Positions 7,907 to 17,870 of a stretch of 64,000 nucleotides of DNA are shown in pieces. The notes below the pieces were generated by a model that was not told the DNA's origin, did not search any database, and saw only the letters and a program-made list of their open reading frames with translations. The DNA lies in the NCBI GenBank assembly GCA_002837415.1, contig PJCV01000005.1, positions 1-64,000 of the forward strand. Direction: 5' to 3'. The translations under genes and the position numbers were made by a program. Within the stretch, counting starts at the first letter, position 1. Every line of letters begins with the position of its first letter. The DNA is from Actinomycetales bacterium SN12 (lineage in GTDB: Bacteria > Actinomycetota > Actinomycetes > Actinomycetales > Microbacteriaceae).

Positions 7907-8263
7907 AGCGCAGCGGTGAGCACCAGAGCGAGCGCGGGCTCCTAACCCCGCATCCGATGGTTCGACTCAGGCCGCGCCTGTCGCATCGTGGTCCGACTCA
8001 GGTGCACGAGGGACGCCGCCGTGCCAATCCGATCGCAGCGCGCGAGCATGAGCGCGATCGCGTGCTCCGCGAGGTCGCTCAGGTCGCAGTCGGCTGAGCG
8101 GTGACGCAGGCCGACGGAGCGAAAGTACGATCTCCAAAGTGCGGGGTTACTGCGGGGTGCGTGACTGAAGAATCTGGGGGATACGCGGAAGATCTTCACG
8201 ATTCCATTGACAGGTCACTGAGTGCGCAGCGCCAGTACCGACGGATCTCCCTGGTCAGCAACC
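7907..8263. other. Gene-free stretch at the right edge of the island
   Basis: These 357 bases have no supportable gene. Two near-identical 14-mers, TGGTTCGACTCAGG and TGGTCCGACTCAGG, lie about 30 bp apart near 7958-8003. A weak tRNA-Arg-like segment around 7939-7980 fails to fold properly. The boundary between island and core chromosome is probably inside this stretch, because the tRNA terminator starts at 8264. Confidence 0.5.
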
Positions 8264-8301
8264 AAAAAGAACCCCCGCAAGTAGAAGCCTTGCGAGGGTT
8301 C
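8264..8301 (-). terminator. Terminator of the tRNA-Glu-Asp-Phe transcript
   Basis: On the minus strand GAACCCTCGCAAG and CTTGCGGGGGTTC pair with a single mismatch, separated by a 7-nt loop and followed by TTTTT. It lies 24 bp beyond the 3' end of tRNA-Phe. Confidence 0.9.
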
Positions 8302-8325
8302 GGCAGCGGTGTAATCTCCGCTACG

Positions 8326-8398
8326 TGGCTCCGACCGGCATCGATCCGGTGACCTTTCGATTTTCAGTCGAACGCTCTACCAACTGAGCTACAGAGCC
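8326..8398 (-). tRNA. tRNA-Phe (GAA)
   Basis: The 73-nt sequence folds as a complete cloverleaf. The acceptor GGCTCTG pairs with CGGAGCC with one G-U pair, the discriminator is A, and the anticodon loop CTGAAAA gives GAA. CCA is not encoded. It is the last gene of a three-tRNA transcript. Confidence 0.97.
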
Positions 8399-8467
8399 GT
8401 GCGGCACTTCGAGAACTGCCGCACCCTAGACGAAGAGCCTCCTCGAAAGAAGGCTCGACGCTCGGAG

Positions 8468-8541
8468 CGACCCTGACGGGACTTGAACCCGCGACCTCCG
8501 CCGTGACAGGGCGGCACGCTAACCAACTGCGCTACAGGGCC
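8468..8541 (-). tRNA. tRNA-Asp (GTC)
   Basis: The 74-nt sequence has acceptor GGCCCTG with CAGGGTC (one G-U pair), discriminator G as expected for aspartate, and anticodon GTC in the loop CTGTCAC. CCA is not encoded. It lies between tRNA-Glu and tRNA-Phe. Confidence 0.97.
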
Positions 8542-8567
8542 ATAACTTTTCAATTGTATCGGAAGAG

Positions 8568-8640
8568 TGACCCCAACGGGATTCGAACCCGTGCTACCGC
8601 CGTGAAAGGGCGGCGTCCTAGGCCGCTAAACGATGGGGCC
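8568..8640 (-). tRNA. tRNA-Glu (TTC)
   Basis: The 73-nt sequence has acceptor GGCCCCA with TGGGGTC, discriminator A and anticodon TTC in the loop CTTTCAC. CCA is not encoded. It is the first gene of the three-tRNA cluster. Confidence 0.97.
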
Positions 8641-8870
8641 GAAGAGATTCCTTGGGGGTTTCCCTTGCCGACGCTCAAGCATAAGGGCTGAGCGAGGCAA
8701 AAACGAAATCGGGGGCGCGTCGGCTTACATCCCGGGCGTTTCGGGAGGACGATGGAGTGACGAGAAGCACGCATCGCGTCTCTCCGTGGGGCCGCGGCGA
8801 GGCCGGCACCTGGTGCGACTGTGACGAATGTTGTTACTGTTGCAGCTGTGAATCCGGCGAAAGGAGCCGA

Positions 8871-10283
8871 GTGAACGAGGACATTACTGCGGATGCCCGA
8901 TCCGCAGGGGCTGACTGCGGGTGCGCCCCGACGCCCGCAGAACGCGAGGCTCTCTGGTCGCGCTCGAAGCTCACCCGCCGCAGCGCGCTCACCGTCGGAG
9001 TCCTGAGCGCTGTCGCACTCTCTGCCTTCGGCGTCTCCGCGAACACGCAGACCGCTCAGGCCGCCGGGTACCCCAGCTGGGACGACGTGCAGCGCGCCAA
9101 GGCCAATGAAGCGGCGAAGGCGTCTGAGATCACGCGCATCGAGGCGCTCATCCAGCAGCTCACCGATGAGGCTGCAGCGGCCGAAGCCGCCGCCCGCAAG
9201 GCCGGCGACGAGTTCTACGCCGCACAGCAGGCGTACTTCGACCAGGCGGCCAAGGCGGACGACCTTCAGGCGCAGGCCGACGAACAGGCGCAGATCGCCG
9301 CCGACAGCGCTCGCAAGGCCGGGCAGGTCGCCAATCAGCTCTACCGCAGCGGCGGCGACGAGACTGCCCTCGAACTCTTCCTCTCCGAGTCCTCCAACGG
9401 AGCCGACGACCTGCTCGCGCGTCTCGGCAGCATGGACAAGCTCGTCGAGTACAACCGGACGGTCGCCGAACGTGCAGCGTCCGCTCGCGACACCGCTCAG
9501 TCGCTCAGCAATCAGGCATCCACCGCTCGCGACGAGCGCGACCGGCTGCAGAAGATCGCCGAAGAGAAGATGCAGGCCGCGCAGCGCGCCGCCGACGCGG
9601 CTCAGGCTGCGCTCGAGGAGCGTCAGTCCAACCTCGTGACGCTGCAGGCGCAGCTGGCCGCTCTCAAGGACAACACCACCGCGACGGTCGCCGGCTATCA
9701 GGAGGGCGAGCGCATCCGGAAGGAAGAGGAGGCGCGACGCCGCGCCGAGGAGGCCGAGCGCGCGCGCAGGGCCGCCGAAGAAGCCGCCAAGAACCATCAG
9801 AGCGGCGGCGGCGGTGGCGGTGGCGGCGCCAGCAGCAGCGGTGGTGGTGGCGGCGGAACCGGCGGAAGCGGATCCGGCGCATGGCGTCGCCCGCACGGCG
9901 GTCACATCTCTTCGCACTTCGGTCCGCGCCCGCCGGTGTGCACGGGCGGCGTCTGCCGCTCGACCACGCACGGCGGCACCGATTTCGCCAACGGGTGCGG
10001 CGCGCCGATCTACGCGGCCTCGAGCGGCCGGGTGGACGCCGCCTTCTACAACAGCGGTTTCGGCAACTGGGTGCGCATCCAGCACGGCGGCGGCATCGCC
10101 ACCAGCTATGCGCACATGTCGGGCTACGCGGTCTCGAACGGCCAGCAGGTCAGCGCCGGTCAGCTCGTCGGTTACGCCGGCAACACCGGCGCCTCCCAGG
10201 GATGCCACCTGCACTTCGAGGTGTACATCAACGGCGGCCGCACCAACCCGTACAACTTCCTGGCGGCCCGCGGCGCGATCTGA
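8871..10283 (+). CDS. Secreted M23 endopeptidase with coiled coil (PcsB/RipA-like layout)
   Basis: This 470-residue cell-wall hydrolase has a Tat-like signal peptide: TRRSALTVG with twin arginines at 36-37, a hydrophobic core and probable cleavage after AQA near residue 64. A long alanine-rich coiled coil (about 75-310) follows, then a glycine/serine linker of about 40 residues and a C-terminal M23 (LytM) zinc peptidase domain. Zinc ligands are seen in HGGTD and HLHFE, so it should be catalytic. It would cut peptidoglycan cross-bridges during growth or division; the coiled coil in such proteins is usually controlled by FtsX-type partners. GTG 8871 was chosen for its AAGGAG site 4 nt upstream; the open frame extends to 8757 through an odd cysteine-rich stretch. 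Confidence 0.9.
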   Translation: MNEDITADARSAGADCGCAPTPAEREALWSRSKLTRRSALTVGVLSAVALSAFGVSANTQTAQAAGYPSWDDVQRAKANEAAKASEITRIEALIQQLTDEAAAAEAAARKAGDEFYAAQQAYFDQAAKADDLQAQADEQAQIAADSARKAGQVANQLYRSGGDETALELFLSESSNGADDLLARLGSMDKLVEYNRTVAERAASARDTAQSLSNQASTARDERDRLQKIAEEKMQAAQRAADAAQAALEERQSNLVTLQAQLAALKDNTTATVAGYQEGERIRKEEEARRRAEEAERARRAAEEAAKNHQSGGGGGGGGASSSGGGGGGTGGSGSGAWRRPHGGHISSHFGPRPPVCTGGVCRSTTHGGTDFANGCGAPIYAASSGRVDAAFYNSGFGNWVRIQHGGGIATSYAHMSGYAVSNGQQVSAGQLVGYAGNTGASQGCHLHFEVYINGGRTNPYNFLAARGAI

Positions 10284-10306
10284 CCCGCATCAGAGCTGAG
10301 AACGAC

Positions 10307-10336
10307 AGAACCCCCGGCCGAGAGGCCGGGGGTTCT
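10307..10336. terminator. Bidirectional terminator between M23 gene and ppa
   Basis: AGAACCCCCGGCC and GGCCGGGGGTTCT form a perfect 13-bp stem with a GAGA loop. It lies between convergent genes and serves both strands. Confidence 0.9.
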
Positions 10337-10357
10337 GCTGCAGATGCGGGATGCGGG

Positions 10358-10849
10358 TCAGTGTCCTTCGCCCGCGAAGCGCTCGATGGCCTCGTCGAGG
10401 ATGCGCTGCGCCTCGGTGGCGTCGCCCCAGGCGTCGACCTTGACCCACTTGTTGGGCTCGAGGTCCTTGTAGTGCTCGAAGAAGTGCGCGATCTCCTTCT
10501 TCGTGTACTCGGGCAGGTCGTCGATGTCCTGGATGTGGGCCCAGCGCGGGTCCTTCGACAGCACGGCCACCAGCTTGTCGTCTCCGCCGGCCTCGTCGCT
10601 CATCTTGAGCACGGCGACGGGGCGCACGTTCACGACGACGCCGGGGAAGATCGTGTGGTCGAGCAGCACGAGCACGTCGAGCGGGTCGCCGTCCTCGCCG
10701 AGCGTGTTGTCGAAGTAGCCGTAGTCGGCCGGGTAGCCGAAGGTGGTGTACAGGACGCGGTCGAGGTGGACGCGACCGGTCTCGTGGTCGACCTCGTACT
10801 TCACGCGGCTGCCGCGCGGGATCTCGATGACGGCGTCGTGTGCGCCCAT
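10358..10849 (-). CDS. ppa: Inorganic pyrophosphatase
   Basis: This 163-residue soluble family I pyrophosphatase hydrolyses PPi to two phosphates, driving biosynthetic reactions. The active-site motif DGDPLDVLVL and the preceding YPADYGYF segment are intact, and length is normal for actinobacteria. An upstream extension of 29 codons is open, but ATG 10849 has AAGGAG 8 nt before it and gives the usual N terminus MGAHDAVIEIPRGS. It is followed by a strong two-way terminator. The TMEM175-like gene lies 43 bp upstream on the same strand, so they may share a transcript. Confidence 0.97.
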   Translation of the reverse strand: MGAHDAVIEIPRGSRVKYEVDHETGRVHLDRVLYTTFGYPADYGYFDNTLGEDGDPLDVLVLLDHTIFPGVVVNVRPVAVLKMSDEAGGDDKLVAVLSKDPRWAHIQDIDDLPEYTKKEIAHFFEHYKDLEPNKWVKVDAWGDATEAQRILDEAIERFAGEGH

Positions 10850-10892
10850 GTGCTGTTCTCCTTGGAATGACGGTCGGATGCCGGGCACCAGC

Positions 10893-11513
10893 CTACCTGC
10901 GCAGCCGCAGCAGCCCTCGCTCGAGCGGGCCGACAAGCACGAGAAGCAGCAGCGCGAGGTAGCCGATCGGATGCACCCACGCCGCCAGGATCAGCGCGAC
11001 GAGGAACAGGATGACGGCCGCGATGTCTCCTGCGCAGCCGCGTCGCAGGGCTTCGGCGGGAATGTCGGCGAGATCGAGATGGCGCAGTAGGTAGAGCTTC
11101 GCGGTCAGCGTGGCGATCTGGGTCAGGATGAGCGTGCCGATGTACACGGTCGCCTGCACAGCATCCGTCGGCAGCTGGCCCAGCATCGCGGTCGGCACCG
11201 GCAGCCACACGATCGTCAGCAGCCAGCCGATGTTGATCCACAGCAGCGCGGGCGTGATCGCCGTCACCCGGCGATACGTCCGGTGGTGCTCCATCCAGAA
11301 CGTCGCGATGAGCACGAAGCTGAGGATGAAGCTGACCAGCTGCCCCGACGTCTCGCGAAGGAAATCCGCAGTCCGGATGCCGCGTTCGGCGGCGTCCGTG
11401 ACCGACTCCAGCAGCGGCAGGATCAGCAGAGTCATCGCGATCGCGACCACCGCGTCGGTGAACGCCGTGAAGCGCTCCGGCGCGAACCGGGTCGGCACCG
11501 TCCCCTTGTCCAC
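10893..11513 (-). CDS. TMEM175-like (DUF1211) potassium channel protein
   Basis: This 206-residue membrane protein has about six hydrophobic segments. The first carries RFTAFTDAVVAIAMT, the bacterial TMEM175 signature (R-x3-F-[ST]-D) that lines the pore of these tetrameric potassium channels. Length fits the single-repeat bacterial form. The start is GTG 11513, with TACCCT 6 nt upstream and no ribosome site, so the message is probably leaderless. It faces away from tilS across a 114-bp gap. The physiological role in this organism is not shown by the sequence. Confidence 0.8.
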   Translation of the reverse strand: MDKGTVPTRFAPERFTAFTDAVVAIAMTLLILPLLESVTDAAERGIRTADFLRETSGQLVSFILSFVLIATFWMEHHRTYRRVTAITPALLWINIGWLLTIVWLPVPTAMLGQLPTDAVQATVYIGTLILTQIATLTAKLYLLRHLDLADIPAEALRRGCAGDIAAVILFLVALILAAWVHPIGYLALLLLVLVGPLERGLLRLRR

Positions 11514-11519
11514 GGCCCC

Positions 11520-11525
11520 AGGGTA
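11520..11525 (-). promoter_or_regulatory. -10 box TACCCT of the leaderless TMEM175-like gene
   Basis: TACCCT is followed by 6 nt and the GTG start at 11513, matching the window-wide leaderless pattern. Confidence 0.6.
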
Positions 11526-11615
11526 CGGCCGCGCGCGCGGCGCGCGCTACCGTTCGCGCGCGCAAGGTCGCCCTGCCGCCCGCCGGCTTCTCCGGGGCTG
11601 CGGTGCGCCGCAGGC

Positions 11616-11621
11616 TAGCGT
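11616..11621 (+). promoter_or_regulatory. -10 box TAGCGT of leaderless tilS
   Basis: TAGCGT is followed by 6 nt (GGACGC) and the GTG start of tilS at 11628; no ribosome site is present. Confidence 0.6.
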
Positions 11622-11627
11622 GGACGC

Positions 11628-12620
11628 GTGCCCTCGCTCGATCCCGCCATCGCCGAAGTCCGTCGCGCCGTCCGGGGCGCCCTCCACCTGCTGCCCGACC
11701 GCGCGACCGTGATCGTGGCTCTCTCCGGCGGCGCCGACTCGCTCGCCCTGACAGCTGCCACGGTGTTCGAGGCTCGCGCACGCGACATGACAGTGCTGAG
11801 CCTCACCGTCGACCATCAGCTGCAGGAGGGCTCAGATATGGTCGCGGCATCCGCCGCCGTGGCCGCGGAGCACATCGGTGTGCATGACGCGCTGCAGACG
11901 AAGGTCCGGGTGGTCAGCGACGGCGAGGGTGTCGAGGCGGCAGCGCGGGAGGCCCGCTATGCGGCCATCGGCGGCATCGCCCGCGCCGAGGGCGCGGCCG
12001 CCGTCATGCTCGGGCACACCCTCGACGACCAGGCGGAGACCGTGCTGCTCGGTCTTGCCCGCGGCTCGGGAGCTGCGAGCCTGCAGGGTATGGCGCCGGT
12101 TCGCGAGAGCGACGACGGGATGCTGTGGATCCGGCCGCTGCTCGGTGTGCGTCGGGCCACCACGCGGGCGTGCTGCGTGGCATCCGGACTCGAGATCTGG
12201 GACGACCCGCACAATCTCGACGACAGGTACGCCCGGGTCCGCACCCGCGAGCGCGTGCTGCCGGTGCTCGAAACGGAACTCGGACCCGGCATCGCGGAGG
12301 CGCTGGCCCGCACAGCAGATCAGCTGCGCGAGGACAGCGAGGCGTTCGAGGAGATGATCCACGAGACGATCGAGGACATCGTCGAGCATGCCGAGGCGGG
12401 CATCGCCGTGAGCGTCGCGGCGCTCGCGGCGAACCCGGTTGCGCTGCGCAACCGCGTCATCCGCCTCGTCGTCGACAGCGAGTTCGGGGTGAGCCTGACG
12501 CGGTCGCAGACCCTTGAGGTGGCACGCCTGGTGACCGACTGGTCTGGTCAGGGGCCGATCGATCTGCCCGCGTGCACCGCACGTCGGGCAGGCGGGCAGA
12601 TCGTCTTCAGCGCGCGATAG
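11628..12620 (+). CDS. tilS: tRNA(Ile)-lysidine synthase
   Basis: This 330-residue ATP-dependent enzyme attaches lysine to C34 of tRNA-Ile(CAT) so that it reads AUA. The PP-loop motif SGGADS is at residues 35-40, with the usual GHTLDDQAET segment near 126. Length matches the short actinobacterial form that lacks the long C-terminal domains of E. coli TilS. GTG 11628 has no ribosome site and is probably leaderless. It heads the conserved tilS-hpt-ftsH-fol neighbourhood; here a DUF937 gene on the other strand separates it from hpt. Confidence 0.95.
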   Translation: MPSLDPAIAEVRRAVRGALHLLPDRATVIVALSGGADSLALTAATVFEARARDMTVLSLTVDHQLQEGSDMVAASAAVAAEHIGVHDALQTKVRVVSDGEGVEAAAREARYAAIGGIARAEGAAAVMLGHTLDDQAETVLLGLARGSGAASLQGMAPVRESDDGMLWIRPLLGVRRATTRACCVASGLEIWDDPHNLDDRYARVRTRERVLPVLETELGPGIAEALARTADQLREDSEAFEEMIHETIEDIVEHAEAGIAVSVAALAANPVALRNRVIRLVVDSEFGVSLTRSQTLEVARLVTDWSGQGPIDLPACTARRAGGQIVFSAR

Positions 12621-12623
12621 CGG

Positions 12624-13163
12624 CTACTTGCGGCCGCCCAGCAGCCCGCCGAGGATGTCTCCGAGGCCGCCCAGGCCGCCACCCGATGAACCGCTGCTCG
12701 AGCCGCCGGAGTGCTGGCCGCCGCCGAGCAGCCCGCCCAGGATGTCGCCCAGACCGCCGCCGCCGCTCGAGCTGCCCTTGCTCTTGTTCGCGATGATGCC
12801 CATGATGATCGGCGCGAGGATGGGCAGCAGCTTGCCGAAGTCGATGCCGCCCGCAGTCTTCTCGCTCTTGTTGAGCTTCTCGGTGACCTCGCCCTTGCGG
12901 TCGCCGAAGACGTGCTTCACGATCTTCTCGCCATCAGCCTGGTCGACGTCGTCGACCCTCGAAGGGCGGGCCGAGCCGCCGTGCCGGCTCAGTGCCTTCT
13001 CGATCGCCGCGGAGCCCTCACTGCTCTCGGCATTCTTGGCCAGGCCGCCGAGCAGCGTCGCGCCGCCCTCCTGCACGGCCTGCCGCGCCACCTCGGGGCT
13101 GACGCCGAAGCGCTTCGCGATGTCATCGATCGGCACCTGCTTCAGGATCTCGTCGACGTTCAT
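12624..13163 (-). CDS. DUF937-type protein with glycine-rich tail
   Basis: This 179-residue protein matches the DUF937 layout: an N-terminal helical part with a helix-turn-helix-like DDIAKRFGVSPEVARQAVQ segment (about 12-30), a HVFGDRKGEV stretch (about 84-93), a short hydrophobic LLPILAPIIMGI segment (about 111-122), and a low-complexity Gly/Ser tail with two copies of LGDILGGLLGG. Function is unknown. ATG 13163 has GGAAG 5 nt upstream. It is convergent with tilS, 3 bp apart, and divergent from hpt. Confidence 0.75.
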   Translation of the reverse strand: MNVDEILKQVPIDDIAKRFGVSPEVARQAVQEGGATLLGGLAKNAESSEGSAAIEKALSRHGGSARPSRVDDVDQADGEKIVKHVFGDRKGEVTEKLNKSEKTAGGIDFGKLLPILAPIIMGIIANKSKGSSSGGGGLGDILGGLLGGGQHSGGSSSGSSGGGLGGLGDILGGLLGGRK

Positions 13164-13235
13164 GTCTTCCTTCCCCGCAGGGCGGATGCCCCGCTTCACC
13201 GCTCACAGTAGTGGGGAAGCATATGCCGATCGACC

Positions 13236-13241
13236 TAAGAT
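13236..13241 (+). promoter_or_regulatory. -10 box TAAGAT of leaderless hpt
   Basis: TAAGAT is followed by CGATCC (6 nt) and the hpt ATG at 13248, without a ribosome site. Confidence 0.7.
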
Positions 13242-13247
13242 CGATCC

Positions 13248-13799
<552 letters not shown>

Positions 13800-13925
13800 C
13801 CCTTCGGCAGGCTCAGGGGTCCAGGATGGGCTCAGGGCCCTTCGACAGGCTCAGGGACCCAGGGGGCTCAGGGCCCTTCGGCAGGCTCAGGGACCCAGAG
13901 CGGCTGAGAGACCCAGAGCGGCTCA
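13800..13925. repeat. Three REP-like repeats between hpt and ftsH
   Basis: Near-identical copies of CCCTTCGRCAGGCTCAGGGR lie at 13800-13819, 13838-13857 and 13874-13893, spaced 38 and 36 bp, followed by two copies of GACCCAGAGCGGCT. A fourth copy lies inside the 3' end of folE (about 16579-16598). This dispersed repeat is familiar from Microbacteriaceae genomes; its carrier enzyme is not in the window. Confidence 0.85.
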
Positions 13926-13978
13926 AGCGGCGGGTACGCCCGTGGTGAACGTTCAGCGGACGCCTGAGCGCCGAGCGG

Positions 13979-13984
13979 TACGCT
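13979..13984 (+). promoter_or_regulatory. -10 box TACGCT of ftsH
   Basis: TACGCT lies 9 nt before the ftsH ATG at 13994. The transcript would start within 1-3 nt of the codon and no ribosome site is seen, so it is leaderless or nearly so. Confidence 0.5.
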
Positions 13985-13993
13985 GAACGCATC

Positions 13994-16000
<2,007 letters not shown>

Positions 16001-16001
16001 C

Positions 16002-16709
16002 GTGAGCGTCGACAGGGCGCGCGTCGAGCGGCTCACCCGCGAACTGCTCGAGGCGATCGGCGAGAACCCGGACCGGCCCGGGCTCACGCACACGCCGAGT
16101 CGCATGGCCGAGCTGTACGCCGAGTTCTTCGCGGGCGTCGGTGAGGACCCAGCCGTGCACCTCGCGCGCACCATCAGCGTCTCGCGCGGTCCTGCACCCG
16201 ACACTGTTCCCTCCGGTGCCGTGCTGCTGCGCGACATCCGCTTCCGCTCGGTGTGCGAGCATCACCTGCTGCCCTTCGCCGGCGTCGCGCACCTCGCGTA
16301 CCTGCCGGGCGAGCAGGTGGTCGGCCTCGGCGCGCTGGTGAAGGTCGTGGAGACCCTCGCGAGCCGCCCGCAGGTGCAGGAGCGCCTCGGCGAGCAGATC
16401 GCGGATGCCATCGCCGAGAACCTCGACACCCGCGGCGTGCTCGTCGTGCTCGACGCGTCGCACGGCTGCGTGACGATGCGGGGCGGGCGGCAGCCGCTCG
16501 CCACCACGGTGACCATCGCCGCACGCGGCGCGTTCACCGATCCCGCGGCCCGCGCCGAGCTCATCGCCCTGATCGGCGGCCCTTCGGCAGGCTCAGGGAG
16601 TCAGGGGTCTGCGACTCAGGCCCAGGGGGCTGCGACTCAGGGTCAGGGGTCTGCGACTCAGGCCCAGGGGGCTGCGGCCCAGGGCCAGGGTCTCGGGAGT
16701 CACGGATGA
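16002..16709 (+). CDS. folE: GTP cyclohydrolase I with repetitive C-terminal tail
   Basis: This 235-residue enzyme converts GTP to 7,8-dihydroneopterin triphosphate, the first step of folate synthesis. Zinc ligands are present in CEHHLLPF and in SHGCVTMRG. The conserved fold ends near ARAELIALIG (about residue 192), where family members normally stop. An extra tail of about 43 residues follows, starting GGPSAGSGS and containing four heptads of the form G-[SA]-A-[TA]-Q-[AG]-Q. Its DNA starts with the REP-like CCCTTCGGCAGGCTCAGGGA followed by a 42-bp tandem repeat. GTG 16002 follows the ftsH stop by one base, and the stop overlaps the folP ATG (ATGA). Confidence 0.95.
   Translation: MSVDRARVERLTRELLEAIGENPDRPGLTHTPSRMAELYAEFFAGVGEDPAVHLARTISVSRGPAPDTVPSGAVLLRDIRFRSVCEHHLLPFAGVAHLAYLPGEQVVGLGALVKVVETLASRPQVQERLGEQIADAIAENLDTRGVLVVLDASHGCVTMRGGRQPLATTVTIAARGAFTDPAARAELIALIGGPSAGSGSQGSATQAQGAATQGQGSATQAQGAAAQGQGLGSHG
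16579..16688. repeat. REP-like element and 42-bp tandem repeat inside folE
   Basis: A copy of CCCTTCGGCAGGCTCAGGGA (about 16579-16598) is followed by two tandem 42-bp units with GTCT landmarks at 16607 and 16649. Each unit divides into two related 21-bp halves. The period is a multiple of three, so the folE frame stays open. Confidence 0.85.
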
Positions 16710-17500
16710 CGGGCATCTGGGGCATCCTGAACATCACACCCGACTCGTTCAGCGACGGCGGCCGCTACGTCGAGCTCGACATCGCTCTCGCACGCGCTCG
16801 AACGATGCGCGCGCAGGGCGCCAGCATCGTCGACGTGGGCGGCGAGTCCACCCGGCCCGGCGCCGAGCGGATCGGCAGCATCGAGGAGCAGCGCCGAGTG
16901 CTTCCGGTTATCGAGGCGCTCACCGCCGACGGCATCCCGACGTCGATCGATACCCTCAACGCCGACACAGCGGCAGCGGCCGTGCGCGCCGGAGCGCGCA
17001 TCGTGAACGACGTCTCCGGCGGGCTCGCCGACGAGCGCATGCTGGCGACCGTCGCCGATCTGGATGCCGACATCGCGATCGGCCATTGGCGCGGACCGTC
17101 ATCCGATATGTACGCCCACGCGCAGTACGTGCGGATCGCCCGGGAGGTCGCATCCGAGCTGCGCGAGCGGGTCACGGCGGCGGCCGTCGCGGGCATCGCG
17201 CCGTCGCGCGTCATCCTCGACCCCGGCATCGGCTTCGCGAAGTCGGGGGAGCAGAACTGGGAGGTGCTGCGCGGCCTGGACGAGATCATCGGCCTGGGGC
17301 ACCGCGTGCTCGTCGGCACGTCCCGCAAGCGCTTCCTCGCCGACACCCTCGACGGGGATCCCGGTCAGGCACGCCGCGACCTCGCGACGGCGGTCACGAG
17401 CGCGCTCGCCGCGCGGGCGGGCGCATGGGCCGTGCGAGTGCATGATGTCGATGCGACCCGCGACGCCCTCGCCGTCGCAAGCGCATGGGATGGAGTCTGA
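16706..17500 (+). CDS. folP: Dihydropteroate synthase
   Basis: This 264-residue enzyme condenses 6-hydroxymethyl-dihydropterin pyrophosphate with p-aminobenzoate to dihydropteroate; it is the sulfonamide target. The TIM-barrel signatures NITPDSFSDGG (residues 8-18) and DVGGESTRPG (about 42-51) are intact, with DPGIGFAKS later and TSRKRFL near the C terminus. The ATG overlaps the folE stop (ATGA), and folB starts one base after its stop, so expression is coupled to the whole folate operon. Confidence 0.97.
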   Translation: MTGIWGILNITPDSFSDGGRYVELDIALARARTMRAQGASIVDVGGESTRPGAERIGSIEEQRRVLPVIEALTADGIPTSIDTLNADTAAAAVRAGARIVNDVSGGLADERMLATVADLDADIAIGHWRGPSSDMYAHAQYVRIAREVASELRERVTAAAVAGIAPSRVILDPGIGFAKSGEQNWEVLRGLDEIIGLGHRVLVGTSRKRFLADTLDGDPGQARRDLATAVTSALAARAGAWAVRVHDVDATRDALAVASAWDGV

Positions 17501-17501
17501 G

Positions 17502-17870
17502 ATGAGCCAGCTCGACGAGATCACGCTGACGGGTCTGACCGTGTTCGGCTACCACGGCGTCTTCGACTTCGAGCGCCGTCAGGGCCAGGAGTTCAGGATC
17601 GACCTCACGCTGCAGCTGTCGCTCGCGGCAGCGGCATCCTCCGACGACGTGGTCGACACCGTGCACTACGGCGAGCTCGCTGACAGGGTCGCGGCGATCG
17701 TCGCCGGTGAGCCGGTGAACCTCATCGAGACCCTCGCGCAGCGCATCGCGGATGCCGCGCTCGAAGACGCGCGAGTGCGGAACGTCGAGGTCACCGTGCA
17801 CAAACCGCACGCGCCGATCGAGCAGACCTTCGCCGACGTGTCGGTGACGGTCCGCCGGGGGCGGCAGTGA
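17502..17870 (+). CDS. folB: Dihydroneopterin aldolase
   Basis: This 122-residue enzyme cleaves dihydroneopterin to 6-hydroxymethyl-dihydropterin and glycolaldehyde. The family pattern is complete: TVFGYHGVFDFER with the substrate-binding region (about 13-25), DTVHYGELA in the middle, and VTVHKPHAPI near the end. The ATG is one base after the folP stop, and its own stop overlaps the folK start codon. Confidence 0.95.
   Translation: MSQLDEITLTGLTVFGYHGVFDFERRQGQEFRIDLTLQLSLAAAASSDDVVDTVHYGELADRVAAIVAGEPVNLIETLAQRIADAALEDARVRNVEVTVHKPHAPIEQTFADVSVTVRRGRQ

Noticed and set aside
7939..7985. tRNA-Arg(CCT)-like half with CTCCTAA loop and GGTTCGACTC
   Set aside because: The T-stem does not pair (only about 3 of 5 positions) and no acceptor or D-arm is present, so it is neither a tRNA nor a convincing attachment site.
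8326..8398. tRNA-Phe as the attachment site of the island
   Set aside because: No second copy of its 3' end occurs to the left within the window, and its own terminator follows directly; the other copy would have to lie outside the window.
8641..8870. Possible c-di-AMP riboswitch before the M23 gene
   Set aside because: The conserved core blocks expected for that riboswitch could not be found in this leader.
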